64,000 nt of DNA from Corynebacterium ammoniagenes DSM 20306 (GCF_001941425.1 NZ_CP009244.1:1922001-1986000); one strand, 5' to 3'. Counted from the stretch's first letter, positions 8,733-17,159 are shown. Notes: generated from the sequence alone by a model not told the origin. Numbers and translations: made by a program.

Positions 8733-9086
8733 TTAAGAAATAGCCCTTCGGATGATTTCCGCGATGCGCTTCTCGGTGGCTTCGTCAATGGAATCGAAGA
8801 ACCACGCAGCAGGCATTAACATTCCATCGTTTCCACCAGCCGGGACAAGCTCAACTTTTTCAGTGAACGCTAGATTAACTCGCTCATCATTACGCAGAGT
8901 AATCAGTGCGGGTGTGCTCGCGGATAACGCATACGCTGGCATCCCGTACCAGATTCTGGGTTTTAGCTCCGGTGCAGCATCCATGATGACTTCGTGGGTG
9001 CGCTGCACAAGAGAGCGTTCCGGTTCCGCCATCGAGTCGATCTTTTTCAATACTGCAGCGAGGTTCTTCTCATCTTTCGATGCCAT
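8733..9086 (-). CDS. DUF1801 domain-containing protein
   Basis: 117 residues. The DUF1801 (YdhG/frataxin-like fold) core is visible as AAPELKPRIWYGMPAYAL (about 36-53) followed by TLRNDERVNLAFTEKVEL, with the conserved WYGMPAYA. Some members are described as iron chaperones; most are uncharacterised, and no iron-sulfur gene lies next to it. The start codon has AAAGGACATGGC upstream. It stands alone between the AspDH-like gene and the higA1 module. Confidence 0.8.
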   Translation of the reverse strand: MASKDEKNLAAVLKKIDSMAEPERSLVQRTHEVIMDAAPELKPRIWYGMPAYALSASTPALITLRNDERVNLAFTEKVELVPAGGNDGMLMPAAWFFDSIDEATEKRIAEIIRRAIS

Positions 9087-9336
9087 GCCATGTCCTTTCC
9101 ATAGCTGATGCTATGCATCGTGCGGTTGAAGTTGGCGCGATAATGCGCCACACCCCATCCAGACATGTCCCGAGAAATTCGGTCCTCTCCGCGATGATTC
9201 AGGCTTCGGCGCCTGGAAGTGCGTAAAGCAGCATGTGCTGCTAAAAATCAGAATACTGACACAACGACGGCGTCGCAATAGGCTAATCGATGGGTCAGAT
9301 CCCGCAGTCCGCAAATTTCAAGCGTGCGCACACAAC

Positions 9337-9636
9337 CTATGGCGTCTGCAGCGGTTCGATCGACGCTATCTGCTCCGCCGCACGTTCTTGCGCTTCTTCA
9401 AGTTCATAATGCGACTGGAGATTAAGCCAAAACTGCGGTTCTACTCCAAAGTACTTTCCCAGGCGCAATGCTGTGTCTGCAGTTATACCGCGTTTGCCGT
9501 GGACGATCTCATTTATGCGGCGCGGAGGAACGCCAATCGATACAGCCAACTTGTTTTGGGTGATTTCAAAGCCGTTAATGAAGTCCTCCAGGACGACCTC
9601 ACCCGGATGAATTGGAGCGTATAGCTTTTCAGTCAT
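9337..9636 (-). CDS. higA: HigA-family antitoxin (higA1), toxin partner lost
   Basis: 99 residues starting MTEKLYAPIHPGEVVLEDF. The XRE helix-turn-helix ITQNKLAVSIGVPPRRINEIVHGKRGITADTALRL (about 24-58) is full length and undamaged, as in HigA/VapI antitoxins. The canonical gene order is toxin higB then antitoxin higA, with overlap. Here only the last codons of higB survive directly upstream and overlap this start by 8 bp. It is very similar to the second HigA at 10.2-10.5 kb (IHPGE..EDFI.GF.ITQNKLAVSIGVPPRRINEIVHGKRGITADTA), but its DNA is clearly less GC-rich, so the copies came by different routes. Confidence 0.85.
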   Translation of the reverse strand: MTEKLYAPIHPGEVVLEDFINGFEITQNKLAVSIGVPPRRINEIVHGKRGITADTALRLGKYFGVEPQFWLNLQSHYELEEAQERAAEQIASIEPLQTP

Positions 9637-9718
9637 GGTATCCCCAGTGGTAATCAACTATTTCCACATTTTCAGGACCGCATTCTGTCCCACGAACGTT
9701 AATACTAGCTAAACGCTT
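9629..9718 (-). pseudogene. higB1 relic (only the C-terminal end remains)
   Basis: In the frame overlapping the higA1 start, the sequence reads TECGPENVEIVDYHWGYHD then stop. The block GPENVEIVDYH is the characteristic C-terminal strand of RelE/HigB toxins. In frame, a TAG stop at 9719-9721 lies just upstream, and no other HigB sequence (start, RxxR core) can be found before it. So the toxin has lost about 80% of its length while its antitoxin persists. The upstream boundary coincides with the duplicated ychF tail. Confidence 0.72.
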
Positions 9719-9722
9719 CTAC

Positions 9723-9743
9723 ACATTGCACTTGAACTCCACC
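9723..9743. repeat. left copy of ychF 3'-tail direct repeat
   Basis: ACATTGCACTTGAACTCCACC at 9723-9743 matches ACGTTAAACTTGAACTCCACC at 10732-10752 in 18 of 21 positions, with 14 consecutive identical bases. On the minus strand it encodes VEFKCNV-stop, against VEFKFNV-stop at the end of the real ychF. It therefore looks like an old ychF 3' end left behind when the islet between the two copies was acquired or duplicated. Confidence 0.6.
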
Positions 9744-9852
9744 GAGTTCCGGCACGTAGGACCGTCATCGCGTACGGCTGGAGCACCGGTATGCTCCGAG
9801 TGTCCCGTGACTGCACCGATCGGATCCGAGTCCATGCCCACTGTCCAAATTC

Positions 9853-10161
9853 CTACCGCTGGAGCCCGAGTGCCATCACAGCTTGCTGCACCGATTTCAG
9901 ATGCCGTTTGAACTCGTAACCCACGAACCCTGGATGCTCGATGGCCCCTGCACTGACCTCGCGCCCGCGGACGAACGGTGGACAAGGAGCGAACTGGACT
10001 CCCGGAGGTGCTAGATCCAGAAGCCGTGCTGTCACTCGGTAGGAGGCCAGAGCCTCAACGTGCAGGCCCGGTCCGTCGGTGATCACGACGTCCGCCGTCG
10101 TGATTGCCTCGCGCAGCCCTCCTGCCAAGGCATCCCCGGACCCCGGAGCTCCGCACGGACA
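9853..10161 (-). pseudogene. C-terminal fragment of an ornithine/aspartate carbamoyltransferase-like protein
   Basis: The minus-strand frame from just after a TGA near 10162 reads REAITTADVVITDGPG, then SYRVTARLLDLAPPGVQFAPCPPFVRGREVSAGAI, FVGYEFKRHLKSVQQAVMALGL and a stop at 9853. ADVVITD, the HCLP-like APCPPFVRG and the closing LKSVQQAV helix are in the order expected at the C-terminal third of carbamoyltransferases. The N-terminal carbamoyl-phosphate domain (STRTR motif) is absent, and the only in-frame start is a TTG inside the domain. I infer a truncated passenger gene of the islet, not a working enzyme. Moderately sure of the family, since it rests on short motifs. Confidence 0.5.
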
Positions 10162-10190
10162 GCAGATGTCTCATCCGGCTCTCGAATCGC

Positions 10191-10526
10191 TCACGCGACT
10201 TCGAGAGGCGTGATCGCAGCGACCTTGTCACGCAGCACACGACGCTCGATCCGCAGCTCGTAGTTCGACTGCAGGTTCATCCAGAACTCCTCGGACGTGC
10301 CGAAGTAGCGCGCCAGACGGATCGCAGTGTCCGCCGTGATCCCTCTCTTGCCGTGAACGATCTCGTTGATGCGCCGCGGCGGCACCCCGATGGACACGGC
10401 GAGCTTGTTCTGCGTGATCCCGAAGCCGTCGATGAAGTCCTCCATCAGGATCTCCCCCGGGTGAATCGGTTCGATCAGATCGGTCTCAGTGGTAGTCGAC
10501 GAGTTCGACAACTTCTGCACCTCCAT
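10191..10526 (-). CDS. higA: HigA-family antitoxin (higA2), partner toxin broken
   Basis: 111 residues from the ATG at 10524-10526. The antitoxin core starts at about residue 17 (DLIEPIHPGEILMEDFIDGF) and contains a complete XRE helix-turn-helix, ITQNKLAVSIGVPPRRINEIVHGKRGITADTAIRL. The first 16 residues (MEVQKLSNSSTTTETD) are out-of-frame translation of the toxin's 3' end, so the native start was probably nearer 10485 and may have been lost or be a non-ATG codon. The DNA is markedly more GC-rich than higA1, suggesting a separate transfer. Confidence 0.78.
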   Translation of the reverse strand: MEVQKLSNSSTTTETDLIEPIHPGEILMEDFIDGFGITQNKLAVSIGVPPRRINEIVHGKRGITADTAIRLARYFGTSEEFWMNLQSNYELRIERRVLRDKVAAITPLEVA

Positions 10527-10693
10527 CTCTCCAGACGGTTGCCTGGCGGGATCCTGAGGTCCTCGACATCCTTCGCCGCATGAATCAGCTCGAGCTTCCG
10601 CAAGGTCGCCCGCTGCACTGTCCTGTCAACGCGCTTGACGTACTGCTCATGCCAGATGCGCTCGGTGTCCTTACTGCCGAACGATCTGATCAC
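10486..10693 (-). pseudogene. higB: higB2 toxin with internal frameshifting deletion
   Basis: From the GTG at 10691-10693 it reads VIRSFGSKDTERIWHEQYVK..., LELIHAAKDVEDLRIPPGNRLE, a perfect HigB/RelE N-terminal two thirds. After NRLE the frame turns to nonsense, but the +1 frame continues RDGGAEVVELVDYH-stop, the normal HigB C-terminus, ending at 10486. About 24 residues (the segment with the IRINDQWRICFRW-type core) are gone, by a deletion of roughly 70 bp that is not a multiple of three. The product should be inactive. The gene begins only 34 bp after the ychF stop. Confidence 0.8.
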
Positions 10694-10726
10694 GAGAACA
10701 GTATATAACGGACACCGTCATTAACG

Positions 10727-11812
10727 CTAGACGTTAAACTTGAACTCCACCACGTCGCCATCGGCCATGATGTATTCCTTGCCTTCTTGGCGGACCTTGC
10801 CGGCGGAGCGGGCTTCAGCCATGGAGCCGGCGGCGTCGAGGTCTTCAAAGGACACGATTTCGGCCTTGATGAAGCCCTTTTCAAAGTCTGTGTGAATAAC
10901 ACCGGCAGCTTGAGGCGCGGTGGAGCCTTGCTTAATCGTCCACGCGCGGGATTCCTTTGGCCCTGCGGTCAGGTAGGTCTGCAGGCCGAGGGTCTTGAAA
11001 CCAGCCGTGGCTAAGGTCTGCAAGCCAGGTTCAGTCTGACCTACTGATTCCAGAAGTTCCAAGGCCTCATCGGCATCGAGCTCAAGCAGCTCGGTTTCAG
11101 TTTGAGCGTCGAGGAAGACTGCATCGGCAGGCGCAACGAGTGCACGCAATTCATCCTTTTTCGCCTCATCCGTCAAAATTTCTTCATCCGAGTTGAAGAC
11201 ATAAAGGAAAGGCTTCGCGGTCATCAGGTGAAGATCGCGCACGAGTGCTAAATCAATCTCGCCAGACTTGGCCGCAGCAAACAACGTGCGGTCGTCTTCC
11301 AAGACAGCCTGCGCCTTCTTGGTTTCTTCCACCTGCTCGACTAAGTCCTTGTTTTTCTTCGCATCCTTTTCCAGACGAGGCAAGGCCTTTTCAATCGTCT
11401 GCAAGTCCGCCAAGATCAGCTCCGTATTAATAACGGAGATATCTGCGGTTGGGTTGACCGCGCCATCAACGTGGATGACATTGTCATCGGAGAAGGCGCG
11501 CACAACCTGACAGATGGCATCGGCTTCGCGGATATTAGAAAGGAAGGCATTGCCCATGCCTTCGCCTTCCGATGCACCCTTGACGATACCGGCGATATCG
11601 ACGAAAGATACCGTCGCCGGCAAGATGCGCTCCGAGCCGAAAATCTCAGCCAGACGGCCCAAGCGGGGATCGGGAAGTTCCACCAATCCGACGTTTGGCT
11701 CAATAGTTGCGAAGGGGTAATTCGCGGCCAAAATATCCGAACGGGTCAGGGCATTAAACAAAGTGGACTTGCCAACGTTGGGCAAACCGACAATTCCAAG
11801 TGTAAGACTCAC
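10727..11812 (-). CDS. ychF: redox-regulated ATPase YchF (OLA1 family)
   Basis: 361 residues from the GTG giving MSLTLGIVGLPNVGKST; AGGATG lies 8-9 nt upstream, and E. coli YchF is 363 residues. The G1 loop GLPNVGKST (about 7-15), switch region PFATIEPNVG, G3 DIAGIVKGASEGEG and the NSDE substitution for NKxD (the mark of ATP rather than GTP preference) are all visible, followed by the C-terminal TGS-like domain (TDFEKGFIKAEIVSFEDL) ending VVEFKFNV. YchF binds ribosomes and modulates oxidative-stress response and translation. Its last 21 bp are duplicated, with three mismatches, 1 kb downstream. Confidence 0.96.
   Translation of the reverse strand: MSLTLGIVGLPNVGKSTLFNALTRSDILAANYPFATIEPNVGLVELPDPRLGRLAEIFGSERILPATVSFVDIAGIVKGASEGEGMGNAFLSNIREADAICQVVRAFSDDNVIHVDGAVNPTADISVINTELILADLQTIEKALPRLEKDAKKNKDLVEQVEETKKAQAVLEDDRTLFAAAKSGEIDLALVRDLHLMTAKPFLYVFNSDEEILTDEAKKDELRALVAPADAVFLDAQTETELLELDADEALELLESVGQTEPGLQTLATAGFKTLGLQTYLTAGPKESRAWTIKQGSTAPQAAGVIHTDFEKGFIKAEIVSFEDLDAAGSMAEARSAGKVRQEGKEYIMADGDVVEFKFNV
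10732..10752. repeat. right copy of ychF 3'-tail direct repeat
   Basis: ACGTTAAACTTGAACTCCACC, the end of the functional ychF, pairs with the relic at 9723-9743. The 988 bp between the copies hold higB2A2 and the carbamoyltransferase fragment, consistent with acquisition or duplication at a gene 3' end. Confidence 0.6.
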
Positions 11813-11951
11813 GCGGATCATCCTAACGCACACCAATGCGGGTGTGGCAGAATGGGCGGCTTGTAGCCTAAATAGTCGGCTTTTAGTGCAATATAGAACC
11901 GTGAGTTCAAATGATTCTCAAACACCAGAGCAGGGCGGTGGTGAACACTCC

Positions 11952-13484
11952 ATGAGCCAAAACCGAAGCGATGATCACCAAGATCATCACCCAGAGGCAG
12001 AGCAGACTGCCCTGGCTCAAGAAATGACCGCGCAAGAGCTGGAGAAGTTACAGCTCAGCGGCAAGTTTGACCATTCCACTGATGTGGAGCGCCTCGAAGC
12101 GATCTCACCTCATCCTCCGGGAGACCAGGTCGACCGGACGGTGGTAGCCGGTGGGATGATTAAGTCTGCATCGCTGTGGGCTATTCGCTTAGTTGTCATT
12201 GGTTTCTTTTTATATCTCCTCGGGGAAATCATCGGCAGCTTCTGGCAAGGAATTTTGCCGGTGGTGCTCTCGCTTATCGTCTGCACGGTGCTCTCCCCCA
12301 TCGCGTCAAAGCTGCGCCAGTTTAAGTTCCCCTCGGCGCTTGCCTCGATCATCAGTATTTTGCTGTTTGTCATCATCGTCGGCGGAATCTTTTCCTTCGT
12401 GGCGCCAGACTTTGCCCGCCAATCACAGTCGCTTTACCTACAGGCGGTCGAAGGCATCCAGCGGCTTCAGCTATGGGCACAAGGTCCTCCACTAAATCTC
12501 AATGCCGCAGATATTGGAAGCTATGTCGATGAGGTCGCCAACTGGATTCAGCAACAGGCAGGCTCGATTGCCGGCTCGTTTATTTCCGGTGTCGGCACCG
12601 CTACGAACGTCGTGATCACCTTGGTCGTCATGACCGTGATGACCTTCTTCTTCCTCAAAGACGGACATAAATTCTTACCCTGGATTCGCCAGGCCACCAG
12701 CCGTCGCGCTGGCTGGCACCTGACGGAGGCCTTGACCCGCGGCTGGAATACCTTGGGCGGCTACATTCGTGCCCAAGCACTGGTGTCTTTGATTGACGCA
12801 GTCGTTATTGGTGCTGGTCTCTATGCAGTCGGCGTACCGCTGGCCATGGCTTTGGCCATCATTACCTTTATGGCAGGATTTATCCCGCTCATCGGTGCCA
12901 TCGTTGCCGGCGCGCTGTCCGTATTGATTGCGCTCGTATCGCTTGGATTTACCGAAGCACTGATCGTTTTAGGCTTGGTCTTGCTTGTCCAGCAGCTCGA
13001 AGGCAATGTGCTTTCGCCATGGCTGCAGTCCAAGGCCATGAACTTGCACCCAGTTATTGTGCTGGTATCGGTCACCGTTGGTGGTGCACTCTTTAACCTC
13101 ATCGGCGCGTTCCTCGCGGTTCCTGCCGCAGCTATGATTGCGGTCTTCTACCGTTATATCCAGGACATGTTGCAGCTGCAGTCTGGTGAGAAGAAGGCCA
13201 GTGATATCGAATTTGCCACCATCGCGGGTTATCTCGCGGGTCGTTACAACGAGGCCCAAGGGGCACATCGTCGCAAGCTTCTCGCGGAGCTGCCGGATAA
13301 CGTGCAGGCACCGGCCGTGCCGACGGCTTTATCCGATGTCCAAAACGATGGCATTGGGGATGCTCTCGAGCAGCTTGTCGATGTCGACGCGGACCCTAAT
13401 CCCGACGTCAAACAGCCGAAGGGAAAGATTGCCCAAGCGCGCGACTTTTTCGAACACATCCTCGATCCAAAGGACCGTGGTTAA
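11952..13484 (+). CDS. AI-2E family transporter (PerM/YdiK-type permease)
   Basis: 510 residues from the ATG giving MSQNRSDDHQDHH; an in-frame GTG at 11901 would add 17 residues but lacks a ribosome-binding site. A hydrophilic acidic N-terminus (about 75 residues) precedes a multi-span domain (from MIKSASLWAIRLVVIGFFLY), a long soluble loop, and the conserved C-terminal core FMAGFIPLIGAIVAGALSVLIALV and LEGNVLSPWLQSKAMNLHPVIVLVSVTVGGALFNLIGAFLAVPAAA. A hydrophilic tail of about 100 residues follows. Family members are exporters or Na+/H+-linked permeases; AI-2 export is shown only for TqsA. Divergent from ychF. Confidence 0.9.
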   Translation: MSQNRSDDHQDHHPEAEQTALAQEMTAQELEKLQLSGKFDHSTDVERLEAISPHPPGDQVDRTVVAGGMIKSASLWAIRLVVIGFFLYLLGEIIGSFWQGILPVVLSLIVCTVLSPIASKLRQFKFPSALASIISILLFVIIVGGIFSFVAPDFARQSQSLYLQAVEGIQRLQLWAQGPPLNLNAADIGSYVDEVANWIQQQAGSIAGSFISGVGTATNVVITLVVMTVMTFFFLKDGHKFLPWIRQATSRRAGWHLTEALTRGWNTLGGYIRAQALVSLIDAVVIGAGLYAVGVPLAMALAIITFMAGFIPLIGAIVAGALSVLIALVSLGFTEALIVLGLVLLVQQLEGNVLSPWLQSKAMNLHPVIVLVSVTVGGALFNLIGAFLAVPAAAMIAVFYRYIQDMLQLQSGEKKASDIEFATIAGYLAGRYNEAQGAHRRKLLAELPDNVQAPAVPTALSDVQNDGIGDALEQLVDVDADPNPDVKQPKGKIAQARDFFEHILDPKDRG

Positions 13485-13518
13485 AAGCTCTGTCTGATAC
13501 GTGTGAGACAGTAAGGAC

Positions 13519-14772
13519 ATGAGTTCTGCACTGCCAATCACGCTGTTATTAGTCGGTCTTTTCATCGGCCTACTGCTGGGCGCAGCCCTCGGTTGGTTTG
13601 TACATAGCTCTCGCACTTCCGCGTACAATTCGCGCCAAGGTGCGGGAGCTGAGTCTTTGGAGCAGTCCAGCAGCACAGATCAGGCCGAGCTGGCGTTGTC
13701 GGTTAATAAATCGGTTAATCAGTCAGTGGCGCAAACCATTGTTCCACTGGAGCGCGCCATGGAACGGCTCGGCTCCCAGCTGCAAGAGCTTGAATCAGAG
13801 CGGGTTAATGCTTTTGCGCAGCTATCCAGCCAGGTGCATTCGATGTCGCGGACCTCCACTCGCTTATCCGATCGCACGGATCAGTTGGTCACCGCGCTGC
13901 GTTCTCCAAATGTTCGCGGTCGCTGGGGCGAAATTCAGCTCGAGCGTGTGGTGGAGCTGGGTGGAATGGTCAAGCACGTCGATTTTGAATCGCAAGTCAC
14001 CGCCTATCTGGGTAATAAAGCCGTCAGGCCTGACCTCGTTGTTAATCTATCCGCGGATCGCCACATCGTGGTGGATGCGAAGGTGCCCTTTTCTGCATAT
14101 TTGGATGCGCTGGAAACGTCCGATCCGGAAGAGCATGCGGCATATCTTCGTCGACACGCGCATATGGTGCGCACGCACGTGCAGCAGCTGTCCCACAAGG
14201 ACTACATTGAGGCATTTTCGCCGACGCCAGAATTTGTTGTGCTCTTTACTCCAGCGGATCCTTTCTTGGATGCGGCCTTAGGCGTAGACCCAGAGCTTTT
14301 AGAGTTCGCATTTGAGCGCAACGTGGTCATCGCCACGCCAACCACTCTCTTCGCCCTATTACGCACCGTCGCTTTGGGCTGGCGCCATGAAGATATTTCC
14401 GATAAGGCCCGGGAAGTGCAGCGCTTGGGCAGTGAGCTGTATTCGCGTCTTAACACGGTGGGCGATCATTACAACCGAGTCGGTCGCAGCTTGGAAAAAG
14501 CGGTCGAAGCCTTCAACTCCACGCTGTCGTCAATGGATTCACGCGTGATGGTCACGGCCCGTCGTCTATCGGAGATGGACATCCCCACGCGCACGGATAA
14601 ACGCCCTACCAATCTTTCACCGGTCACTGCTGCCCCAGCCAAGGCAACACCACGTACGACGCCTGATTCTGAGAGGGAAGAACCTTCGGTAGATGACACG
14701 CAACCTCGGCATGCGGCAGGCGATTCTGATGGTGGAAGTGATCTCTTCGGTAATTATTGGTCCGGCAGTTAA
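13519..14772 (+). CDS. rmuC: DNA recombination protein RmuC
   Basis: 417 residues. A single N-terminal membrane helix (about 5-28, ITLLLVGLFIGLLLGAALGWFVHS) is followed by a coiled-coil region (about 60-130, VPLERAMERLGSQLQELESER) and the RmuC nuclease-like domain from SPNVRGRWGEIQLERVVELGGM (about 129-150) through VVDAKVPFSAYLDALE and FVVLFTPADPFLDAAL to YNRVGRSLEKAVEAFN. RmuC limits DNA inversions at short repeats. The C-terminal about 60 residues are low-complexity Thr/Pro/Asp-rich. Lies 34 bp after the AI-2E permease. Confidence 0.93.
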   Translation: MSSALPITLLLVGLFIGLLLGAALGWFVHSSRTSAYNSRQGAGAESLEQSSSTDQAELALSVNKSVNQSVAQTIVPLERAMERLGSQLQELESERVNAFAQLSSQVHSMSRTSTRLSDRTDQLVTALRSPNVRGRWGEIQLERVVELGGMVKHVDFESQVTAYLGNKAVRPDLVVNLSADRHIVVDAKVPFSAYLDALETSDPEEHAAYLRRHAHMVRTHVQQLSHKDYIEAFSPTPEFVVLFTPADPFLDAALGVDPELLEFAFERNVVIATPTTLFALLRTVALGWRHEDISDKAREVQRLGSELYSRLNTVGDHYNRVGRSLEKAVEAFNSTLSSMDSRVMVTARRLSEMDIPTRTDKRPTNLSPVTAAPAKATPRTTPDSEREEPSVDDTQPRHAAGDSDGGSDLFGNYWSGS

Positions 14773-14793
14773 GGTTTTGGCGAAATGACAAGG

Positions 14794-14799
14794 TAGACT
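14794..14799 (+). promoter_or_regulatory. -10 box of a leaderless promoter for the DUF6542 gene
   Basis: TAGACT lies 8 nt before the GTG start at 14808, inside the gap after rmuC. This spacing puts the transcript start at or next to the start codon. No good Shine-Dalgarno precedes the GTG. Confidence 0.45.
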
Positions 14800-14807
14800 C
14801 TCTCATC

Positions 14808-16064
14808 GTGTCCCATGTCAATACCCAATCACACCCAGTAAGTAGCCGCGCCGAAAAAGGCTTTGGCGCGTTGCCCGTGTGGACGAGTATTGCTGTCATT
14901 GTGGCTGCCCTTGCAACTGGTCTGATTATTTCGACCATCACTGCAAGCGTGAGTTGGCCTTTTTTGATCTGCTTTATCCTCGGTGCAGTGGCAGCTAGCG
15001 CAATGGTGCATGTTCGCGGCTTATTTTTAACTGTCGCGTCCATCCCTCTGCTTTTTAGCATCGCCATTTTTATTACGTCATGGTTGGTCTCGCGCGCCAC
15101 AGCTGCCGATGGCTCGCCGCTCTTTTCCACCACCATCCTGGTGACCTCGGCGTATCCGCTGCTCGAAGTCTTCCCGCAACTGGCCATAACGGTGATTATT
15201 TGCGTCATTATCGCCGTGTTCCGCTTGTACCGCGCTAAGCAAAAAGCCACGAGTATTAGCTCCAAGGAATTGGTCAATCGTCGGAGCATGGCAGAGTCGA
15301 ATCGCCGCAATAGCGAAACCACCTCGCGTGCACGTAAGACCACGGAGCGTCTATCTGTTGCTGAGTTAGTAGAGCGCAGCAAAAATAACGCTCGCGCGCC
15401 ACGGCCTGTGGCTCGTCGCGGTTCAGCAACCTCCACCTCCGGTGAAGCTGCAGCCGGCAACGCAGGTGCCGCCCGAGCTACCGGTGCAGCAGGTGCCACG
15501 GGTGCTCGCCCGTCCGCTCGCCGGGGGTCTGCAAGCTCTTCTTCGCGTGCTTCCTCTTCCCGGAGGTCGTCTTCTCGTCGCGGCACCGCCGGCGAGGTTC
15601 GCCGCGTGCGCGCCACCGATGAGTCACGCCGTGGAAGCCAGCGCCGCGACTACCGCCATGGAGATATTTCCAGCCGCAGCAGCAACTCTTCGCGTGCCGC
15701 ACGTCGCGTTAATGAAGCACAGCAGAACCAAGAACGCGCACGCCGCACTCAGTCCTTTGAAACCCGGCCCGCCACGGATAACGCAGTCAATGCCGCTGGT
15801 TTAGATCGTAATTCTCGCTTGCGTCCCGACCCGCGCCGTCGCGCTGGCGACGTACGCAAGACAGTGAAACGCTCCCAAGCAGCCAATGAATCGCAGCAGC
15901 CACGCCCGCAGGCAAAGATGCGCCCTGTGGACAAAGCTACTCAGCCACCGCAGGCGCCAAAGGTGCAGACGCCGAAGGCGCAGCCGCAGCCTCCTCGTCC
16001 TGATGCCACTGACGGTCGCAAGCGCGCACCGCGGGCCTTGGATGAAGACCTTTATGGCAACTAG
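14808..16064 (+). CDS. DUF6542 domain-containing membrane protein with long basic low-complexity tail
   Basis: 418 residues from a GTG. Residues about 20-140 hold four hydrophobic segments (LPVWTSIAVIVAALATGLIIS, FLICFILGAVAASAMVHV, GLFLTVASIPLLFSIAIFI, LEVFPQLAITVIICVIIAVF), the DUF6542 region. The remaining about 270 residues are soluble and strikingly Arg/Ser/Ala-rich (RRGSASSSSRASSSRRSSSRRG, RNSRLRPDPRRRAGD, PPQAPKVQTPKAQPQPPRPD). Such tails are disordered and strongly basic, suggesting binding to nucleic acid or to the acidic inner face of the envelope; no function is established. The gene ends at a strong hairpin shared with ispH. Confidence 0.8.
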   Translation: MSHVNTQSHPVSSRAEKGFGALPVWTSIAVIVAALATGLIISTITASVSWPFLICFILGAVAASAMVHVRGLFLTVASIPLLFSIAIFITSWLVSRATAADGSPLFSTTILVTSAYPLLEVFPQLAITVIICVIIAVFRLYRAKQKATSISSKELVNRRSMAESNRRNSETTSRARKTTERLSVAELVERSKNNARAPRPVARRGSATSTSGEAAAGNAGAARATGAAGATGARPSARRGSASSSSRASSSRRSSSRRGTAGEVRRVRATDESRRGSQRRDYRHGDISSRSSNSSRAARRVNEAQQNQERARRTQSFETRPATDNAVNAAGLDRNSRLRPDPRRRAGDVRKTVKRSQAANESQQPRPQAKMRPVDKATQPPQAPKVQTPKAQPQPPRPDATDGRKRAPRALDEDLYGN

Positions 16065-16080
16065 CCTCTAGCTCAAAACG

Positions 16081-16129
16081 CAAGCAGCCCCACTTCCCAA
16101 ACTCTAGCTTCGGGAGGTGGGGCTGCTTG
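16081..16129. terminator. bidirectional terminator between the DUF6542 gene and ispH
   Basis: Inverted repeat with arms CAAGCAGCCCCACTTCCC and GGGAGGTGGGGCTGCTTG (one mismatch, 18-bp arms) around a 13-nt loop, between convergent genes. U-tracts are short on both sides. Confidence 0.75.
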
Positions 16130-16172
16130 CTGTCTGCTGACTATGAGCGCTTGTCTGCGCTACAGCTGGTGC

Positions 16173-17153
16173 TTAGGCACGAGCCTCAGCATTGCGAGGT
16201 GCATTGCGTGGTGGGCGCAGATCACGCGGGAGGGAGAACTGAATCGTCTCCGTCGTGGTGGTTACCTGCTCCACGTTGTTGTAGCCTCGCTCATCGAGGA
16301 ATTCCAGGACCTCGCGTACCAGAAGCTCTGGAACGGAAGCACCACAGGTGACGCCGACGGTTTCAACGCCATCGAGCCACTCTTCTTGGATCTCTGATGC
16401 GTAGTCAACTAGGTAGGAAGTCTTCGAGCCGGCATCTAGAGCTACCTCAACCAGGCGCACCGAGTTCGAAGAGTTGGTAGAACCAACGACAATCATCAGG
16501 TCGCACTTCGGCGCAATAGCCTTGACCGATTCTTGACGGTTCTGCGTTGCGTAGCAGATGTCATCTGATGGTGGGTTTTCCAAATGTGGGAAACGCTTAC
16601 GCAACAGGTTGACGATCTCAATGGTCTCATCCACCGACAAGGTCGTCTGGGACAACCAGACCAGCTTTTCATTCTGCAACCACCCGGGAAGCTTTTCTAC
16701 GCCTTCCACGCCATCGACGAGGTGGGTGACCTCTGGTGCGTGACCAGCGGTGCCTTCTACCTCTTCATGGCCTTCGTGGCCAACCAAAAGGATGTGGTAG
16801 CCATCGCGGTCGAAGCGCACTGCTTCACGGTGAACTTTGGTCACCAATGGACACGTTGCATCCAGGGTCAGCTGCTTGCGGCCTTCTGCTTCTTGGCGCA
16901 CAGCGGGCGAAATGCCGTGTGCGGAAAATACGAGGTGCGCACCTTCTGGTGCCTCGGAGGCTTCTTCGACGAAAATGACTCCACACTTAGCCAGAGACTC
17001 AACAACGTACTTGTTGTGAACAATTTGCTTACGCACATAAATTGGTGCGCCGTATTTGTCCAATGCCTTTTCAACTGTCTCAACTGCACGATCCACACCG
17101 GCACAATAGCCGCGGGGTGCCGCCAGGAGAACATTCTTTCCTGCCTCAGTCAT
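16173..17153 (-). CDS. ispH: 4-hydroxy-3-methylbut-2-enyl diphosphate reductase
   Basis: 326 residues. IspH (LytB) makes IPP and DMAPP from HMBPP in the last step of the MEP pathway. The three [4Fe-4S] cysteines are present in [24 protein letters not shown] and [11 protein letters not shown]; substrate-binding residues appear in [29 protein letters not shown] and GSTNSSNS. The ATG is preceded by TAGTCT 6 nt upstream, a leaderless promoter. Convergent with the DUF6542 gene; divergent from xseA with 84 bp between. Confidence 0.97.
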   Translation of the reverse strand: MTEAGKNVLLAAPRGYCAGVDRAVETVEKALDKYGAPIYVRKQIVHNKYVVESLAKCGVIFVEEASEAPEGAHLVFSAHGISPAVRQEAEGRKQLTLDATCPLVTKVHREAVRFDRDGYHILLVGHEGHEEVEGTAGHAPEVTHLVDGVEGVEKLPGWLQNEKLVWLSQTTLSVDETIEIVNLLRKRFPHLENPPSDDICYATQNRQESVKAIAPKCDLMIVVGSTNSSNSVRLVEVALDAGSKTSYLVDYASEIQEEWLDGVETVGVTCGASVPELLVREVLEFLDERGYNNVEQVTTTTETIQFSLPRDLRPPRNAPRNAEARA

Positions 17154-17159
17154 GCCCCT

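Noticed and set aside
9719-9985. 88-codon minus-strand ORF ending in VEFKCNV
   Set aside because: Only its last codons are meaningful, as the ychF-tail relic; the rest is unrelated read-through.
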